Counted from the stretch's first letter, positions 26,573-34,812 are shown. The stretch is 64,000 nucleotides of DNA from Oceanicola granulosus HTCC2516 (GCF_000153305.1 NZ_CH724109.1:107354-171353); one strand, 5' to 3'. Notes: a model not told the origin generated them from the sequence alone. Made by a program: numbers and translations.

Positions 26573-26597
26573 TCGCCCGGGGCGCGCACCCGGGCGA
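26573..26597 (+). terminator. hairpin after hsp20-DUF1150
   Basis: A perfect 9-bp stem (TCGCCCGGG / CCCGGGCGA) with a 7-nt loop, just after the DUF1150 stop. There is no T tract, so it is a weak or factor-assisted terminator. It also abuts the upstream GTG start considered for the next gene and would hinder initiation there. Confidence 0.5.
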
Positions 26598-26623
26598 TCC
26601 GCGTGACCCGCCCGAGGACCGAC

Positions 26624-27673
26624 TTGGCCGCCAGCAAACGCCCCCCGTTCCGCATCGGCGGTGCCTCGGTCGACCCGGGACGCCGGCAGATCGTCGACCT
26701 GCCGGTCGCCGTGATGTCGGACCACACGCCGGTGAACCTTTCGCTCGAGGTGATCCACGGCAGGCAGGACGGCCCCGTCGCCTTCATCAGCGCCGCCGTC
26801 CACGGCGACGAGGTGATCGGTGTCGAGATCGCGCGGCGGGTGCTGCGCTCGCCGCTGCTGTCGAGCCTGCGGGGCACGCTGCTGGTGGTGCCGATCGTCA
26901 ACTCCTTCGGTTTCCTCAGCCGCTCGCGCTACCTTCCCGACCGCCGCGACCTCAACCGCTCCTTCCCCGGACACGCGGCGGGCTCGCTCGCGTCGCGGCT
27001 CGCGCACCTGTTCCTCAGCGAGATCGTGCTGCGCTGCGAGCTCGGGATCGACCTGCACTCCGCCGCGATCCACCGCACCAACCTCCCCCAGATCCGCATC
27101 ACCCCCGGCGACGAGTACCTCAAGGACCTCGCCCGTGCCTTCGGCGCGCCGGTGGTGCTGAGCTCCCCCGTGCGCGCCGGCAGCCTGCGCGGCGAGGCGC
27201 AGGCGCGTGGCGTCGAGATGCTGCTCTACGAGGCGGGCGAGGGGCTGCGCTTCGACGAGGTGGCGGTCCGCAGCGGCGTGGCGGGGATCCTGCGGGTGCT
27301 GCACCACAAGGGGATGCTGCCCGCCCGCGGCATCACCCGCCCCAAGGCGGCGACGCTGATGTCGACCGAGACGATGTGGCTGCGCGCCCCGCGCGGCGGC
27401 CTGCTGCGCACCTTCCGCGGCGACGGCGAGATCGTCGCCGAGGGCGACGTCATGGCCGTGGTGAGCGATCCGTTCGGCGAGACCGAGGAGGAGATCGTCG
27501 CGCCCTTCGCCGGGCTGATCGTCGGGCGCGCGGTGATGCCCGTGGTCAACGAGGGTGACGCGATCTTCCACCTCGCGCAGGTCGCCCGGCCCGAAATCGC
27601 GGGCGCGGCGCTCGAGGACATGGCGGGCCACCTGTCGCGCGACCCGCTGTTCGACGAAGACGAGATCATCTGA
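26624..27673 (+). CDS. succinylglutamate desuccinylase/aspartoacylase family protein
   Basis: A 349-residue member of the AstE/AspA branch of the M14 zinc carboxypeptidase-like family. Zinc ligands are seen in AAVHGDE (H-x-x-E) and DLHSAA. The C-terminal part (APRGGLLRTFRGDGEIVAEGDVMAVVSDPFG) resembles a biotinyl/lipoyl-like barrel common in this group. The acyl substrate is unknown. The start is uncertain: TTG 26624 has GAGGA at 5-nt spacing, whereas GTG 26603 has no Shine-Dalgarno sequence and sits beside a hairpin. Confidence 0.85.
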   Translation: MAASKRPPFRIGGASVDPGRRQIVDLPVAVMSDHTPVNLSLEVIHGRQDGPVAFISAAVHGDEVIGVEIARRVLRSPLLSSLRGTLLVVPIVNSFGFLSRSRYLPDRRDLNRSFPGHAAGSLASRLAHLFLSEIVLRCELGIDLHSAAIHRTNLPQIRITPGDEYLKDLARAFGAPVVLSSPVRAGSLRGEAQARGVEMLLYEAGEGLRFDEVAVRSGVAGILRVLHHKGMLPARGITRPKAATLMSTETMWLRAPRGGLLRTFRGDGEIVAEGDVMAVVSDPFGETEEEIVAPFAGLIVGRAVMPVVNEGDAIFHLAQVARPEIAGAALEDMAGHLSRDPLFDEDEII

Positions 27674-27762
27674 CGGGCACGATCCCGCCGCTCCGCGAGA
27701 TTTGACCTCCGCGGGCGTCGCGGCCCCTGTAGGGTCCGGCGCGAACGAGAAAGGAATCAGAC

Positions 27763-29142
27763 GTGGCCTTCGATCCGATCCTCGCCGAGATCCGTTTCGG
27801 CGCCGGCCTGTCGCCGCACCACGCACCGCCTGCCTCGGTCGACGCGATGATGGCGCAGCTGACCGGCCCCGACACCGCCGCCCGCCGCTTCCCCATTCCC
27901 TCGATCGAGACGCTCGACCCCAGCCCGTTCGAAGTCCGCCGCTCCAACATGGCGCCCAAGGACCTGCCCGAGGGCCCCGAGCGCGATGCGGCCGAGGAAC
28001 TGAAGCGGGAGAACCGTCGCCGCGTCCGCGAACTGGTACAGGAGCATTTCGCCGCCACCGTGCAGCGCGCCCTCGGCAGCGAGGACGGCTTCCGGGAGCG
28101 GCTGACGCTGTTCTGGGCCGACCATTTCACCGTGCGCGGCGAGACGGCAGTGATGCGCCACGCGGTCTCGCCCTTCGTCGAGGACGTGGTGCGGGCCAAC
28201 CTCGCGGGCACCTTCGCCGACATGCTCTACGCCGCCGCGACGCACCCGGTCATGCTGCGCTACCTCGACCAGCACTCCTCCGTCGGGCCGAATTCGCGCG
28301 ACGGCCAGCGCCGGGGCGGCGGGATCAACGAGAACCTGGCGCGTGAAATTCTCGAATTGCACACGCTCGGCGTCGGCGGCCCCTACGACCAGACCGACGT
28401 GCGCCAGCTCGCCGAGCTGCTCACCGGCCTGACCGCGCCCTACCGCAACGGCTTCACCTTCCGCGAACGCGCCGCCGAGCCGGGCTCGGAGACGGTGCTC
28501 GGCGTGTCCTACGGCGGCGCGGACGCTTCGCTCTCCGACATCCGCGCCGCGCTCTCCGATCTCGCGGTGCACCCCGCCACCGCCCGCCACATGGCGACCA
28601 AGCTCGCCACCCACTTCGTCGCCGACACGCCCGACCCGGACCTCGTCGCGGCGATGGAGCAGACGTGGCTGGAATCGGGAGGCCGGCTGCCGGTGGTGTA
28701 CGAGGCGATGCTGCGCCACCCGGCGGCGTGGGCGCCCGAGCGGCGCAAGGTGCGCCAGCCGATCGGCTACGTCATCGCGTCGCTGCGTGCCCTCGGCGTG
28801 ACGCCCGAGCAATTCGCCGCCGCCGGTATCGTCCGCATCCGCCAGCGGCTGATCAACCCGCTCGCCGACATGGGACAGCCCTGGCAGACGCCCACCGGCC
28901 CCGACGGCTGGCCCGAGGCCGCCGACGCGTGGGTGACGCCGCAATTCATGGCCGCCCGGATCAACTTCGCCATGACGATGCCGCGCCATTTCGTCGATCC
29001 GCTGCCCGACCCGCGGGCCTTCGTGTTCGACGCGCTCGGCCCCGAACCGCCGCCCGACGTCGTCTTCGCCGCCAACGCGGCGGAAACCGTGTTCGAAGGC
29101 GTGGGGCTGGTCCTGGCCTCCGCGGCCTTCCAGAGGAGATGA
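27763..29142 (+). CDS. DUF1800 family protein
   Basis: A 459-residue DUF1800 protein. Family landmarks are LAEIRFGAGLSPHH at the start, ERLTLFWADHFTV, the INENLAREILELHTLGV motif, VRQLAELLTGLT, and KLATHFVADTPDPDLVAAME. No signal peptide is visible. It starts at GTG 27763 with AAAGGA at 7 nt. It overlaps or abuts the DUF1501 gene; DUF1800 and DUF1501 nearly always occur as neighbours, and their joint function is unknown, though they are linked to extracellular or surface processes. Confidence 0.93.
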   Translation: MAFDPILAEIRFGAGLSPHHAPPASVDAMMAQLTGPDTAARRFPIPSIETLDPSPFEVRRSNMAPKDLPEGPERDAAEELKRENRRRVRELVQEHFAATVQRALGSEDGFRERLTLFWADHFTVRGETAVMRHAVSPFVEDVVRANLAGTFADMLYAAATHPVMLRYLDQHSSVGPNSRDGQRRGGGINENLAREILELHTLGVGGPYDQTDVRQLAELLTGLTAPYRNGFTFRERAAEPGSETVLGVSYGGADASLSDIRAALSDLAVHPATARHMATKLATHFVADTPDPDLVAAMEQTWLESGGRLPVVYEAMLRHPAAWAPERRKVRQPIGYVIASLRALGVTPEQFAAAGIVRIRQRLINPLADMGQPWQTPTGPDGWPEAADAWVTPQFMAARINFAMTMPRHFVDPLPDPRAFVFDALGPEPPPDVVFAANAAETVFEGVGLVLASAAFQRR

Positions 29143-29144
29143 GC

Positions 29145-30308
29145 ATGGACCGCAGGAAATTCCTCATCGGCGGCGGCCTGCTCGGCTGCTCCGCGGCGGC
29201 GAGCCCGCTGATCACCCCGGTCGCCTTCGCCAGCGCGCCCTGGGATGCGCGCCTCGTCGTGATCGTGCTGCGCGGCGCGATGGACGGGCTCGACGTGGTG
29301 CGCCCGGTGGGCGACCGCCACTTCGCCGAGCTGCGCCCCTCGCTCGCCGACGAGCGCGGTATCCCGCTCGACAGCTTCTACGCCATGCATCCCCGGCTCG
29401 AGCCGCTCGCGCCGATGTGGGACGCCGGGGAGCTGGCCTTTGTCCACGCCGTCTCGACCCCCTACCGCGACAAGCGCAGCCACTTCGACGGGCAGGACCT
29501 GCTCGAGGCCGGGATGCCAGACCTCGAGAGCGGCGTGCGCGACGGCTGGCTCAACCGGCTGATGCAGGTGGTGCCGGGGGTCGAGGCCGAGACGGCCTAC
29601 TCGATCGGGCGCGAGCGGATGCTGATCCTGCGCGGCGCGGCCCGCACCTCGAGCTGGGCGCCCGACACGCGGCTCGAGCTGTCGCCGGCGACGGAGCAGC
29701 TGCTCGAGCACCTCTACCACGACGACGTGCTGTTCCGTGACGCGAGCGCCGATGCCATCGCCATCGCCGCCGACGTGGCCGAGAGCGACGAGATGGGCGA
29801 CGGCGTAGGCAACGGGCGCAACGTCGACCTCGCGCGCTTCGCGGCGCAGCGGCTGGCCGGCGAGACGCGCATCGCGTCCTTCTCGCTCGGCGGCTGGGAC
29901 ACCCATAACCGCCAGCAGCGCAGCATCCGGCGCGCGCTGCGCGACCTCTCGGACTGCCTGCTGACGCTGAAGCAGGATCTCGGCGACGTCTGGGGCAAGA
30001 CGGCCGTGGTCTGCATGACCGAGTTCGGCCGCACCGCGCGCGAGAACGGCTCGCGCGGGACCGACCACGGCACCGGCGGCGCGATGATCATGGCCGGCGG
30101 CGCGATCCGCGGCGGGCGGGTTTACGGCGACTGGCCGGGCCTGGCCGACCGCGACCTCTACGCCGGGCGCGACCTGATGCCGACGCGCGACGTGCGCGCC
30201 TATGCCGGCTGGCTGATGCGCGACCTGTTCGGCGTGGCGGGCTCGGCGGTCGAGCAGGCGATCTTCCCCGGCGTCGAGCTGGGTGGCGATCCGAGGTTGT
30301 TGCTCTGA
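29145..30308 (+). CDS. DUF1501 family protein with Tat-type signal
   Basis: A 387-residue DUF1501 protein related to alkaline phosphatase/sulfatase folds. The N-terminus MDRRKFLIGGGLLG carries a twin-arginine motif followed by a hydrophobic stretch and AFA cleavage site, so export in folded form is likely. Family landmarks include LVVIVLRGAMDGLDVVRP, HFDGQDLLEAG, SLGGWDTH and MTEFGRTARENGSRGTDHGTGG. ATG 29145 has GAGGAG at 6 nt; an in-frame ATG at 29139 overlaps the DUF1800 stop. Confidence 0.93.
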   Translation: MDRRKFLIGGGLLGCSAAASPLITPVAFASAPWDARLVVIVLRGAMDGLDVVRPVGDRHFAELRPSLADERGIPLDSFYAMHPRLEPLAPMWDAGELAFVHAVSTPYRDKRSHFDGQDLLEAGMPDLESGVRDGWLNRLMQVVPGVEAETAYSIGRERMLILRGAARTSSWAPDTRLELSPATEQLLEHLYHDDVLFRDASADAIAIAADVAESDEMGDGVGNGRNVDLARFAAQRLAGETRIASFSLGGWDTHNRQQRSIRRALRDLSDCLLTLKQDLGDVWGKTAVVCMTEFGRTARENGSRGTDHGTGGAMIMAGGAIRGGRVYGDWPGLADRDLYAGRDLMPTRDVRAYAGWLMRDLFGVAGSAVEQAIFPGVELGGDPRLLL

Positions 30309-31117
30309 GCGCCCGCTGGCTTCTGCTCGGAGCGACCGGCCGCGTCGGCGGGATGCTCGCGCGCCACTGGGCGCAGGCCCCGCCCGAGGGCGCGACGGTG
30401 GTGCCGCAATCGCGCCGGCCGCTCGGCGGCCATCTGGTCTGGGACCCGCTGGGGGACGCGCCGCCGCCTGCCGCCGACGTGGTCATCGCCTTCGCGGGCA
30501 CGACACCGGGGCGGGGCGATCCGGGGCTCAACATCGACCTCGGCACGGCGGCGGTGCGCGCGGCACGCGAGGCCGGCGCGCGCCGGCTGCTGCTGGCCTC
30601 GTCGTCGGCGGTCTACGGGGCGGGGCGGGGCTTCACCGAGGAATCGGTCTGCCGCCCGGTCAACGAATACGGCGCGGCGAAGCTGGCGATGGAGCTGGCC
30701 GTCGCCGGGGCGGAGGTCGAGACCTGCTGCCTGCGCATCGGCAACGTCGCCTGGGCCGACGCGCTGCTCGGACGGATCGGGGGCGACGAGACGTTCCTCG
30801 ACCGCTTCGCCGACGGCGGAGGGCCGGTGCGCTCCTACATCGGGCCGCGCACGCTGGCGCGGGTGCTCGAGACGCTGGCCCGCCCCGCGACGCCGCTGCC
30901 TGCCGTGCTCAACGTCGCCGCGCCCGAGCCCGTGGCGATGGCCGACCTGCTCGACGCCGCCGGCGCACGCTGGCGCTGGCGCGACGCGCCCGAGGCGGCG
31001 ACGCAGGAGGTGACGCTCGATTGCGCGCGGCTGTCGGTGCTGCACCGCTTCGCCTCCGACGCGGCCGCGCCGCAGGTCTTGATCGCGGAAGGGGATGGCG
31101 TCAAAGGGAGCGCATGA
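30305..31117 (+). CDS. NAD-dependent epimerase/dehydratase (SDR), apparent CTG start
   Basis: A 270-residue extended-SDR protein if read from CTG 30305. The first ATG (30353) would cut off the N-terminal strand and most of the dinucleotide-binding loop. From CTG the protein begins SARWLLLGATGRVGGM, with GxxGxxG at residues 9-15. The catalytic YxxxK is Tyr122/Lys126 (NEYGAAK) and ASSSAVYG precedes it. No ATG, GTG or TTG exists upstream in frame. The CTG overlaps the DUF1501 stop (CTGA), consistent with coupled re-initiation. It probably modifies a nucleotide-linked sugar for the next gene. Confidence 0.85.
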   Translation: MSARWLLLGATGRVGGMLARHWAQAPPEGATVVPQSRRPLGGHLVWDPLGDAPPPAADVVIAFAGTTPGRGDPGLNIDLGTAAVRAAREAGARRLLLASSSAVYGAGRGFTEESVCRPVNEYGAAKLAMELAVAGAEVETCCLRIGNVAWADALLGRIGGDETFLDRFADGGGPVRSYIGPRTLARVLETLARPATPLPAVLNVAAPEPVAMADLLDAAGARWRWRDAPEAATQEVTLDCARLSVLHRFASDAAAPQVLIAEGDGVKGSA

Positions 31118-31719
31118 CGCTGTCCAAACGCCTGTTCGACGTGGTGCTCGCCCTGCTGCTCGGCCTCCTGCTGCTGCCGGTGATCGCCCTCATCGCGCTG
31201 ATCGTCCTGCTGCGCGACGGCGCGCCCGTCTTCTACATCTCCGAGCGGATGCGCGCGTTCGACGAGGGGTTCGGACTGGTGAAGTTCCGCACCATGACCG
31301 TCGCCGAGGCCGACAGCGGCGTCTCGGGCGGCGACAAGGCGGCGCGGATCACGCCGACGGGGCGGGTGCTGCGCCGGACCCGGCTCGACGAGCTGCCGCA
31401 GCTGTGGAACGTGCTGGTGGGCGACATCTCGTTCGTCGGTCCGCGCCCGCCGCTGCGGCAATACGTGGAGCGGTTTCCCGAGGTCTATCGCGAGGTGCTG
31501 AAGGCGCGGCCAGGGATCACCGGGCTGGCGACGATCGTCTATCACGGCCACGAGGAGCGGCTGCTCGCGCGGTGCCGGACACTGGAGGAGACGGACGCCG
31601 TCTACACCCGTGCCTGCGTGCCGCGGAAGGCGCGGCTGGACCTGATCTACCGCGACAACCGCTCGCTCTGCATGGACCTCGCGCTGATGTGGCGGACGGC
31701 GGCCCGGCGGCGGGGCTGA
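31114..31719 (+). CDS. sugar-phosphate transferase (PglC/WcaJ catalytic type)
   Basis: A 201-residue bacterial sugar transferase. One hydrophobic helix (about residues 7-35, KRLFDVVLALLLGLLLLPV) precedes the catalytic domain with KFRTM, the LRRTRLDELPQLWNVLVGDISFVGPRPPL core and a PGITG segment. It is the minimal, PglC-sized form without the extra membrane domain of WcaJ. It would attach a sugar phosphate to undecaprenyl phosphate, starting a glycan. It overlaps the epimerase by 4 bp (ATGA). No glycosyltransferases follow. Confidence 0.92.
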   Translation: MTLSKRLFDVVLALLLGLLLLPVIALIALIVLLRDGAPVFYISERMRAFDEGFGLVKFRTMTVAEADSGVSGGDKAARITPTGRVLRRTRLDELPQLWNVLVGDISFVGPRPPLRQYVERFPEVYREVLKARPGITGLATIVYHGHEERLLARCRTLEETDAVYTRACVPRKARLDLIYRDNRSLCMDLALMWRTAARRRG

Positions 31720-31720
31720 G

Positions 31721-31897
31721 TCAGGCGCCGGCCTCGGTCATGATCGCCGCGTCGTTGTCGGCGAAGGTGCGCGAGGCGGGCAGGGTGGCGCCGAGGATCG
31801 CGGTGGCGAGCATCACGACTCCGGCCGCGAGCACGATCCAGTCGACCAGCGGGTCACCGTTTTCGTCGTCCCAGAACCGTTCGATCAGCTTGGCCAT
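31721..31897 (-). CDS. small Flp-type pilin-like membrane protein
   Basis: A 58-residue protein: MAKLIERFWDDENGDPLVDW, then IVLAAGVVMLATAILG as one hydrophobic helix, then a polar tail. The layout (short basic start, Asp/Glu-Gly turn, VDW, hydrophobic helix) resembles the Flp/Fap pilin components annotated in Rhodobacterales. GAGAGGA stands 8 nt before the ATG, which strongly supports translation. It is convergent with the sugar transferase, with one base between stops. No tad locus is nearby. Pilin function is an inference from the pattern. Confidence 0.75.
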   Translation of the reverse strand: MAKLIERFWDDENGDPLVDWIVLAAGVVMLATAILGATLPASRTFADNDAAIMTEAGA

Positions 31898-32002
31898 GTC
31901 CGTCGTCCTCTCCGCGTGTCCGCGCTCATGTGTCGGCTCCAGGAATGGCGGCGGAATGCGGCCGGATTGGGCCGATCGGGCGGAGCTTTTCGGTCAATCC
32001 CG

Positions 32003-32716
32003 TCACGGGGCCGGTGCGTCGGCGAGGCGGTCGTGCACCAGCGTTGCGAGGCGGCTGCGCGCGAGGCCGCGCCCCGCGCCGCCGGCTTCGGCGCGCACCA
32101 GGTCGGCGGCGGCGTCCTGCAGGGGCAGGTCGCCCGAGCTCTGCGCCAGCCCGGCCACGAAGCGCGCCGCGTAGGCGACCTCGTCGGCGTCGCCAGCATC
32201 GAGCACCGGCGAGATCGCGAGCAGGTCGTCGCGCAGGGCCAGCGGATCGGGATCGACGATCTCGCCGCTGAGCGGGCGCGGGCCGGGCGGCTGGCGGCCG
32301 GGGGGCATCTTCGACAGGATCGCCGCCTGGAACGCGGCCAGCGCCGCGACCGGCTTGTGCAGGAAGCCGTCGGCCCCCGCCGCCATCGCCGCCGCCTCGA
32401 GCGTCGGATCGCCGCTGGTGGCGAGCAGCACGTCGATTGCCGGGGCGGCGCGGGCCATCTCGTCGATCAGCTCAAGGCCCGAGCCGTCGGGCAGGCCGAG
32501 GTCGACGATCAGCACCGTCGGGCGGTAGACCCGCAAGTGGCGGCGGGCATTGGCGAGGCTGTCGGCGCGGCGGATGCGGGCGCCGGAGCGCAGGCTGAGC
32601 AGTCGCAGCGCCTCGCAGGCGTAGCGGCTGTCCTCGACCACGAGGATCGTCGCGCCGAGCAGCGGGCGGGCGCGCGTGGGCGGGCGGGTCATCAGGAAGT
32701 CTTCGAGCGTGTCCAT
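32003..32716 (-). CDS. response regulator with unclassified C-terminal region
   Basis: A 237-residue protein. The receiver domain (about residues 22-135) has the acidic pair Glu28-Asp29, the phospho-acceptor Asp72 in LIVDLGLPDGSG and Lys121 in FLHKPV. The remaining 100 residues are Pro/Arg/Ala-rich and then helical, with no DNA-binding or enzymatic domain I can name. Tandem ATG codons at 32719 and 32716 follow GGAG; the second has better spacing. No sensor kinase is adjacent, so it is an orphan. Confidence 0.87.
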   Translation of the reverse strand: MDTLEDFLMTRPPTRARPLLGATILVVEDSRYACEALRLLSLRSGARIRRADSLANARRHLRVYRPTVLIVDLGLPDGSGLELIDEMARAAPAIDVLLATSGDPTLEAAAMAAGADGFLHKPVAALAAFQAAILSKMPPGRQPPGPRPLSGEIVDPDPLALRDDLLAISPVLDAGDADEVAYAARFVAGLAQSSGDLPLQDAAADLVRAEAGGAGRGLARSRLATLVHDRLADAPAP

Positions 32717-32873
32717 CATCGGTCTCCAAAGACAGGGCATCTGCCCGAGAGTGTCGCCGACGCCGGTGAACACGCCGTTAACGCCCCGCGACTCCTGCGC
32801 GCGCCCCGTCCGCGCGCCATTGCCGGGGCGGCGCGGCGGGACCATAAGAGCGCGCACCAAGCCGGAGAGCCCG

Positions 32874-33272
32874 ATGATCGGCCGCCTCAACCATGTCGCC
32901 CTCGCCGTCCCCGACCTCGACGCCGCCGCCGCGCAGTACCGCGACGCGCTGGGCGCCGATGTCGGCGCGCCGCAGGAGCTGCCCGAGCACGGCGTGCGCG
33001 TCGTGTTCATTACCCTGCCCAACACCAAGATCGAGCTGCTGCATCCGCTCGGGGACGACTCGCCCATCAGTGGCTTCCTCGCCAAGAACCCGGCGGGCGG
33101 TATGCACCATGTCTGCTACGAGGTGGACGACATCGCCGCCGCCCGCGACCGTCTCGTCGCCGCCGGCGCGCGGGCGCTGGGCGACGTGAAGATCGGCGCG
33201 CACGGCAAGCCCGTGCTGTTTCTGCACCCGAAGGATTTCGCCGGGTGCCTGATCGAACTCGAGGAGGCCTGA
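32874..33272 (+). CDS. mce: methylmalonyl-CoA epimerase
   Basis: A 132-residue VOC-fold enzyme that interconverts (2R)- and (2S)-methylmalonyl-CoA. Metal ligands lie in LNHVALAV (His7), ELLHPL, MHHVCYEV and the final LIELEE. It serves propionyl-CoA or ethylmalonyl-CoA flux to succinyl-CoA along with the MeaB-assisted mutase. ATG 32874 begins MIGRLNHVALAVPDL, the family start. DUF1467 follows after one base. Confidence 0.95.
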   Translation: MIGRLNHVALAVPDLDAAAAQYRDALGADVGAPQELPEHGVRVVFITLPNTKIELLHPLGDDSPISGFLAKNPAGGMHHVCYEVDDIAAARDRLVAAGARALGDVKIGAHGKPVLFLHPKDFAGCLIELEEA

Positions 33273-33273
33273 G

Positions 33274-33561
33274 ATGGGTATCGTGTCCGGGATCGTGCTG
33301 TTCATCGTCGTGTGGGTGCTGGTCTTCTTCGTCGTGCTGCCCCTGCGGCTCGAGACGCAGGGCGACAGCGGCGACGTCGTGCCCGGCACGCACAGGTCCG
33401 CCCCGGCGGACTTCCGGCTCGGTCGCAAGGCGCTGCTGGCGACCTACTTCGCGGTGCCGATCTTCGCGGTGCTCGCGACGATCATCGTCACCGGCGCCAT
33501 CGGCGTGCGCGACTTCGACTGGTTCGGCAACATGACGTCGGCGCCGCTCAGCGCCGACTGA
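33274..33561 (+). CDS. DUF1467 family membrane protein
   Basis: A 95-residue protein with two predicted membrane helices (about residues 4-24 and 52-75) joined by a polar loop RLETQGDSGDVVPGTHRSAP, the hallmark of DUF1467. DUF1467 commonly sits beside mce in alphaproteobacteria. Function is unknown. Its 3' end overlaps the convergent EI24 gene by 14 bp. Confidence 0.9.
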   Translation: MGIVSGIVLFIVVWVLVFFVVLPLRLETQGDSGDVVPGTHRSAPADFRLGRKALLATYFAVPIFAVLATIIVTGAIGVRDFDWFGNMTSAPLSAD

Positions 33562-34237
33562 CCCGGTGGTAGAGGTGCGTAAACGTCGCCGCGCCGAGGA
33601 TCGGCACGAGCAGGTTCACCAGCGGGACCGTCAGCGGTAGCGCCATCAGCAGCCCCGCCAGCCAGACCTGCCCGACGTTCTTGCGATAGAGCGCCCGCGC
33701 CCCCTTGCGGCCCTCGCGCCGCATGGCGGCGATCTGGAAGTACTCGCGCCCGAGCAGGTAGCCGTTGAGCCCGTAGAAGATCAGCGGCGCGGCGAACGGG
33801 AACAGGATGTAGGCGAAGATCGCGAGGAAGTTGGCGCCGACGATCACCCCGAGGAAGTTGACCGTGTCACGCGCGGCGTCGCCGAAGCCGGTGCGCGGGA
33901 CCGGGGGCAGGTGGGGATAATGGCGGTCCTCCACGGCCTGCGCCACGTCGTCGAGGAAGAGCGACGTGATCGCCGAAGCCACCGGCACCATCAGCACCAC
34001 CGACAAGAGCAGCATCAGCAGGATCGAGCCGAAGTGGAAGAAGTCGCCCACCCAGGTGACATAGCCCACCAGCGGCAGCTCGAGCCCGTCGGGGGAGACC
34101 GAGTCGAGGAACCACAAAAGCAGTCCGTAGACCAGCACCAGCAGCGCCAGCGTCAGCCCGATGCCGAGCAGCAGGACCCGCCGGAAGCGCCTGTCGGACA
34201 TCTGTCCGAGGGCGCGGGCGAAGTCGGCGAAGATCAT
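33548..34237 (-). CDS. EI24 domain (CysZ-like) membrane protein
   Basis: A 229-residue protein with four or five hydrophobic segments (about 22-45, 65-95, 125-155 and 190-220) and the EI24/CysZ features SITSLFLDDVAQAVEDRHYP and FPFAAPLIFYGLNGYLLGREYFQ. CysZ proteins are linked to sulfate uptake, but that role is not established for this branch. ATG 34237 overlaps the nitroreductase stop by 4 bp. Confidence 0.88.
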   Translation of the reverse strand: MIFADFARALGQMSDRRFRRVLLLGIGLTLALLVLVYGLLLWFLDSVSPDGLELPLVGYVTWVGDFFHFGSILLMLLLSVVLMVPVASAITSLFLDDVAQAVEDRHYPHLPPVPRTGFGDAARDTVNFLGVIVGANFLAIFAYILFPFAAPLIFYGLNGYLLGREYFQIAAMRREGRKGARALYRKNVGQVWLAGLLMALPLTVPLVNLLVPILGAATFTHLYHRVSRR

Positions 34238-34812
34238 GCGTCGAGCCAGGTGGTGATCGCGGCGAGGTCGGGGCGCGGGCGGTCGGGCGGCGCGGCTTTC
34301 TCGGTGCCGATGTGGATGAACCCGGCAACCCGCTCGTGCGGCGCGAGGCCAAGGGACTGCTCGACGAAGGCGCGGTCGTGCGAGGGCCAGCCCGAGAGCC
34401 AGTTCGCCCCCCAGCCCGCCGCGAGCGCCGCGTTGAGCAGCGCCAGGCAGACGGCCCCGGCGGAGAGCAGCTGCTCGATCTCGGGGACCTTCTCCGACGC
34501 CACCGGTGCGGACACGACGGCGATGGCGAGGTCGGCGTCGGCGAACTGGGCCTGCGCCTTGGCGATCTTTTCGTCGTCCTGCCCGAGCGCCGCGCCGCGC
34601 GCGGGCACGGCCTCGGCGAGGCGCTGCAGCGCGGGGCGGGTCAGCACGATGAAGCGCCACGGCTCGAGCTTGCCGTGGTCGGGGCTGCGCGCGGCGGCGG
34701 TGAGGAGCCGCTCGATCTCCTCCCGCTCCGGCACCGGGCCGGTGAGGGTCTTGGCCGGGCGCGAGCGGCGGGTGAGCAGGAAGTCGAGGGCGGCGTCGTT
34801 GGGCTTGGGCAT
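34234..34812 (-). CDS. nitroreductase family protein (YdjA-like)
   Basis: A 192-residue flavoprotein of the minimal nitroreductase type. The FMN-binding start LLTRRSRPAKTL is followed by AAARSPDHGKLEPWRFIVL and a later GWGANWLSGWPSHD segment. It would use FMN and NAD(P)H; the physiological substrate is unknown. It is translationally coupled to the EI24 gene downstream. Confidence 0.9.
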   Translation of the reverse strand: MPKPNDAALDFLLTRRSRPAKTLTGPVPEREEIERLLTAAARSPDHGKLEPWRFIVLTRPALQRLAEAVPARGAALGQDDEKIAKAQAQFADADLAIAVVSAPVASEKVPEIEQLLSAGAVCLALLNAALAAGWGANWLSGWPSHDRAFVEQSLGLAPHERVAGFIHIGTEKAAPPDRPRPDLAAITTWLDA

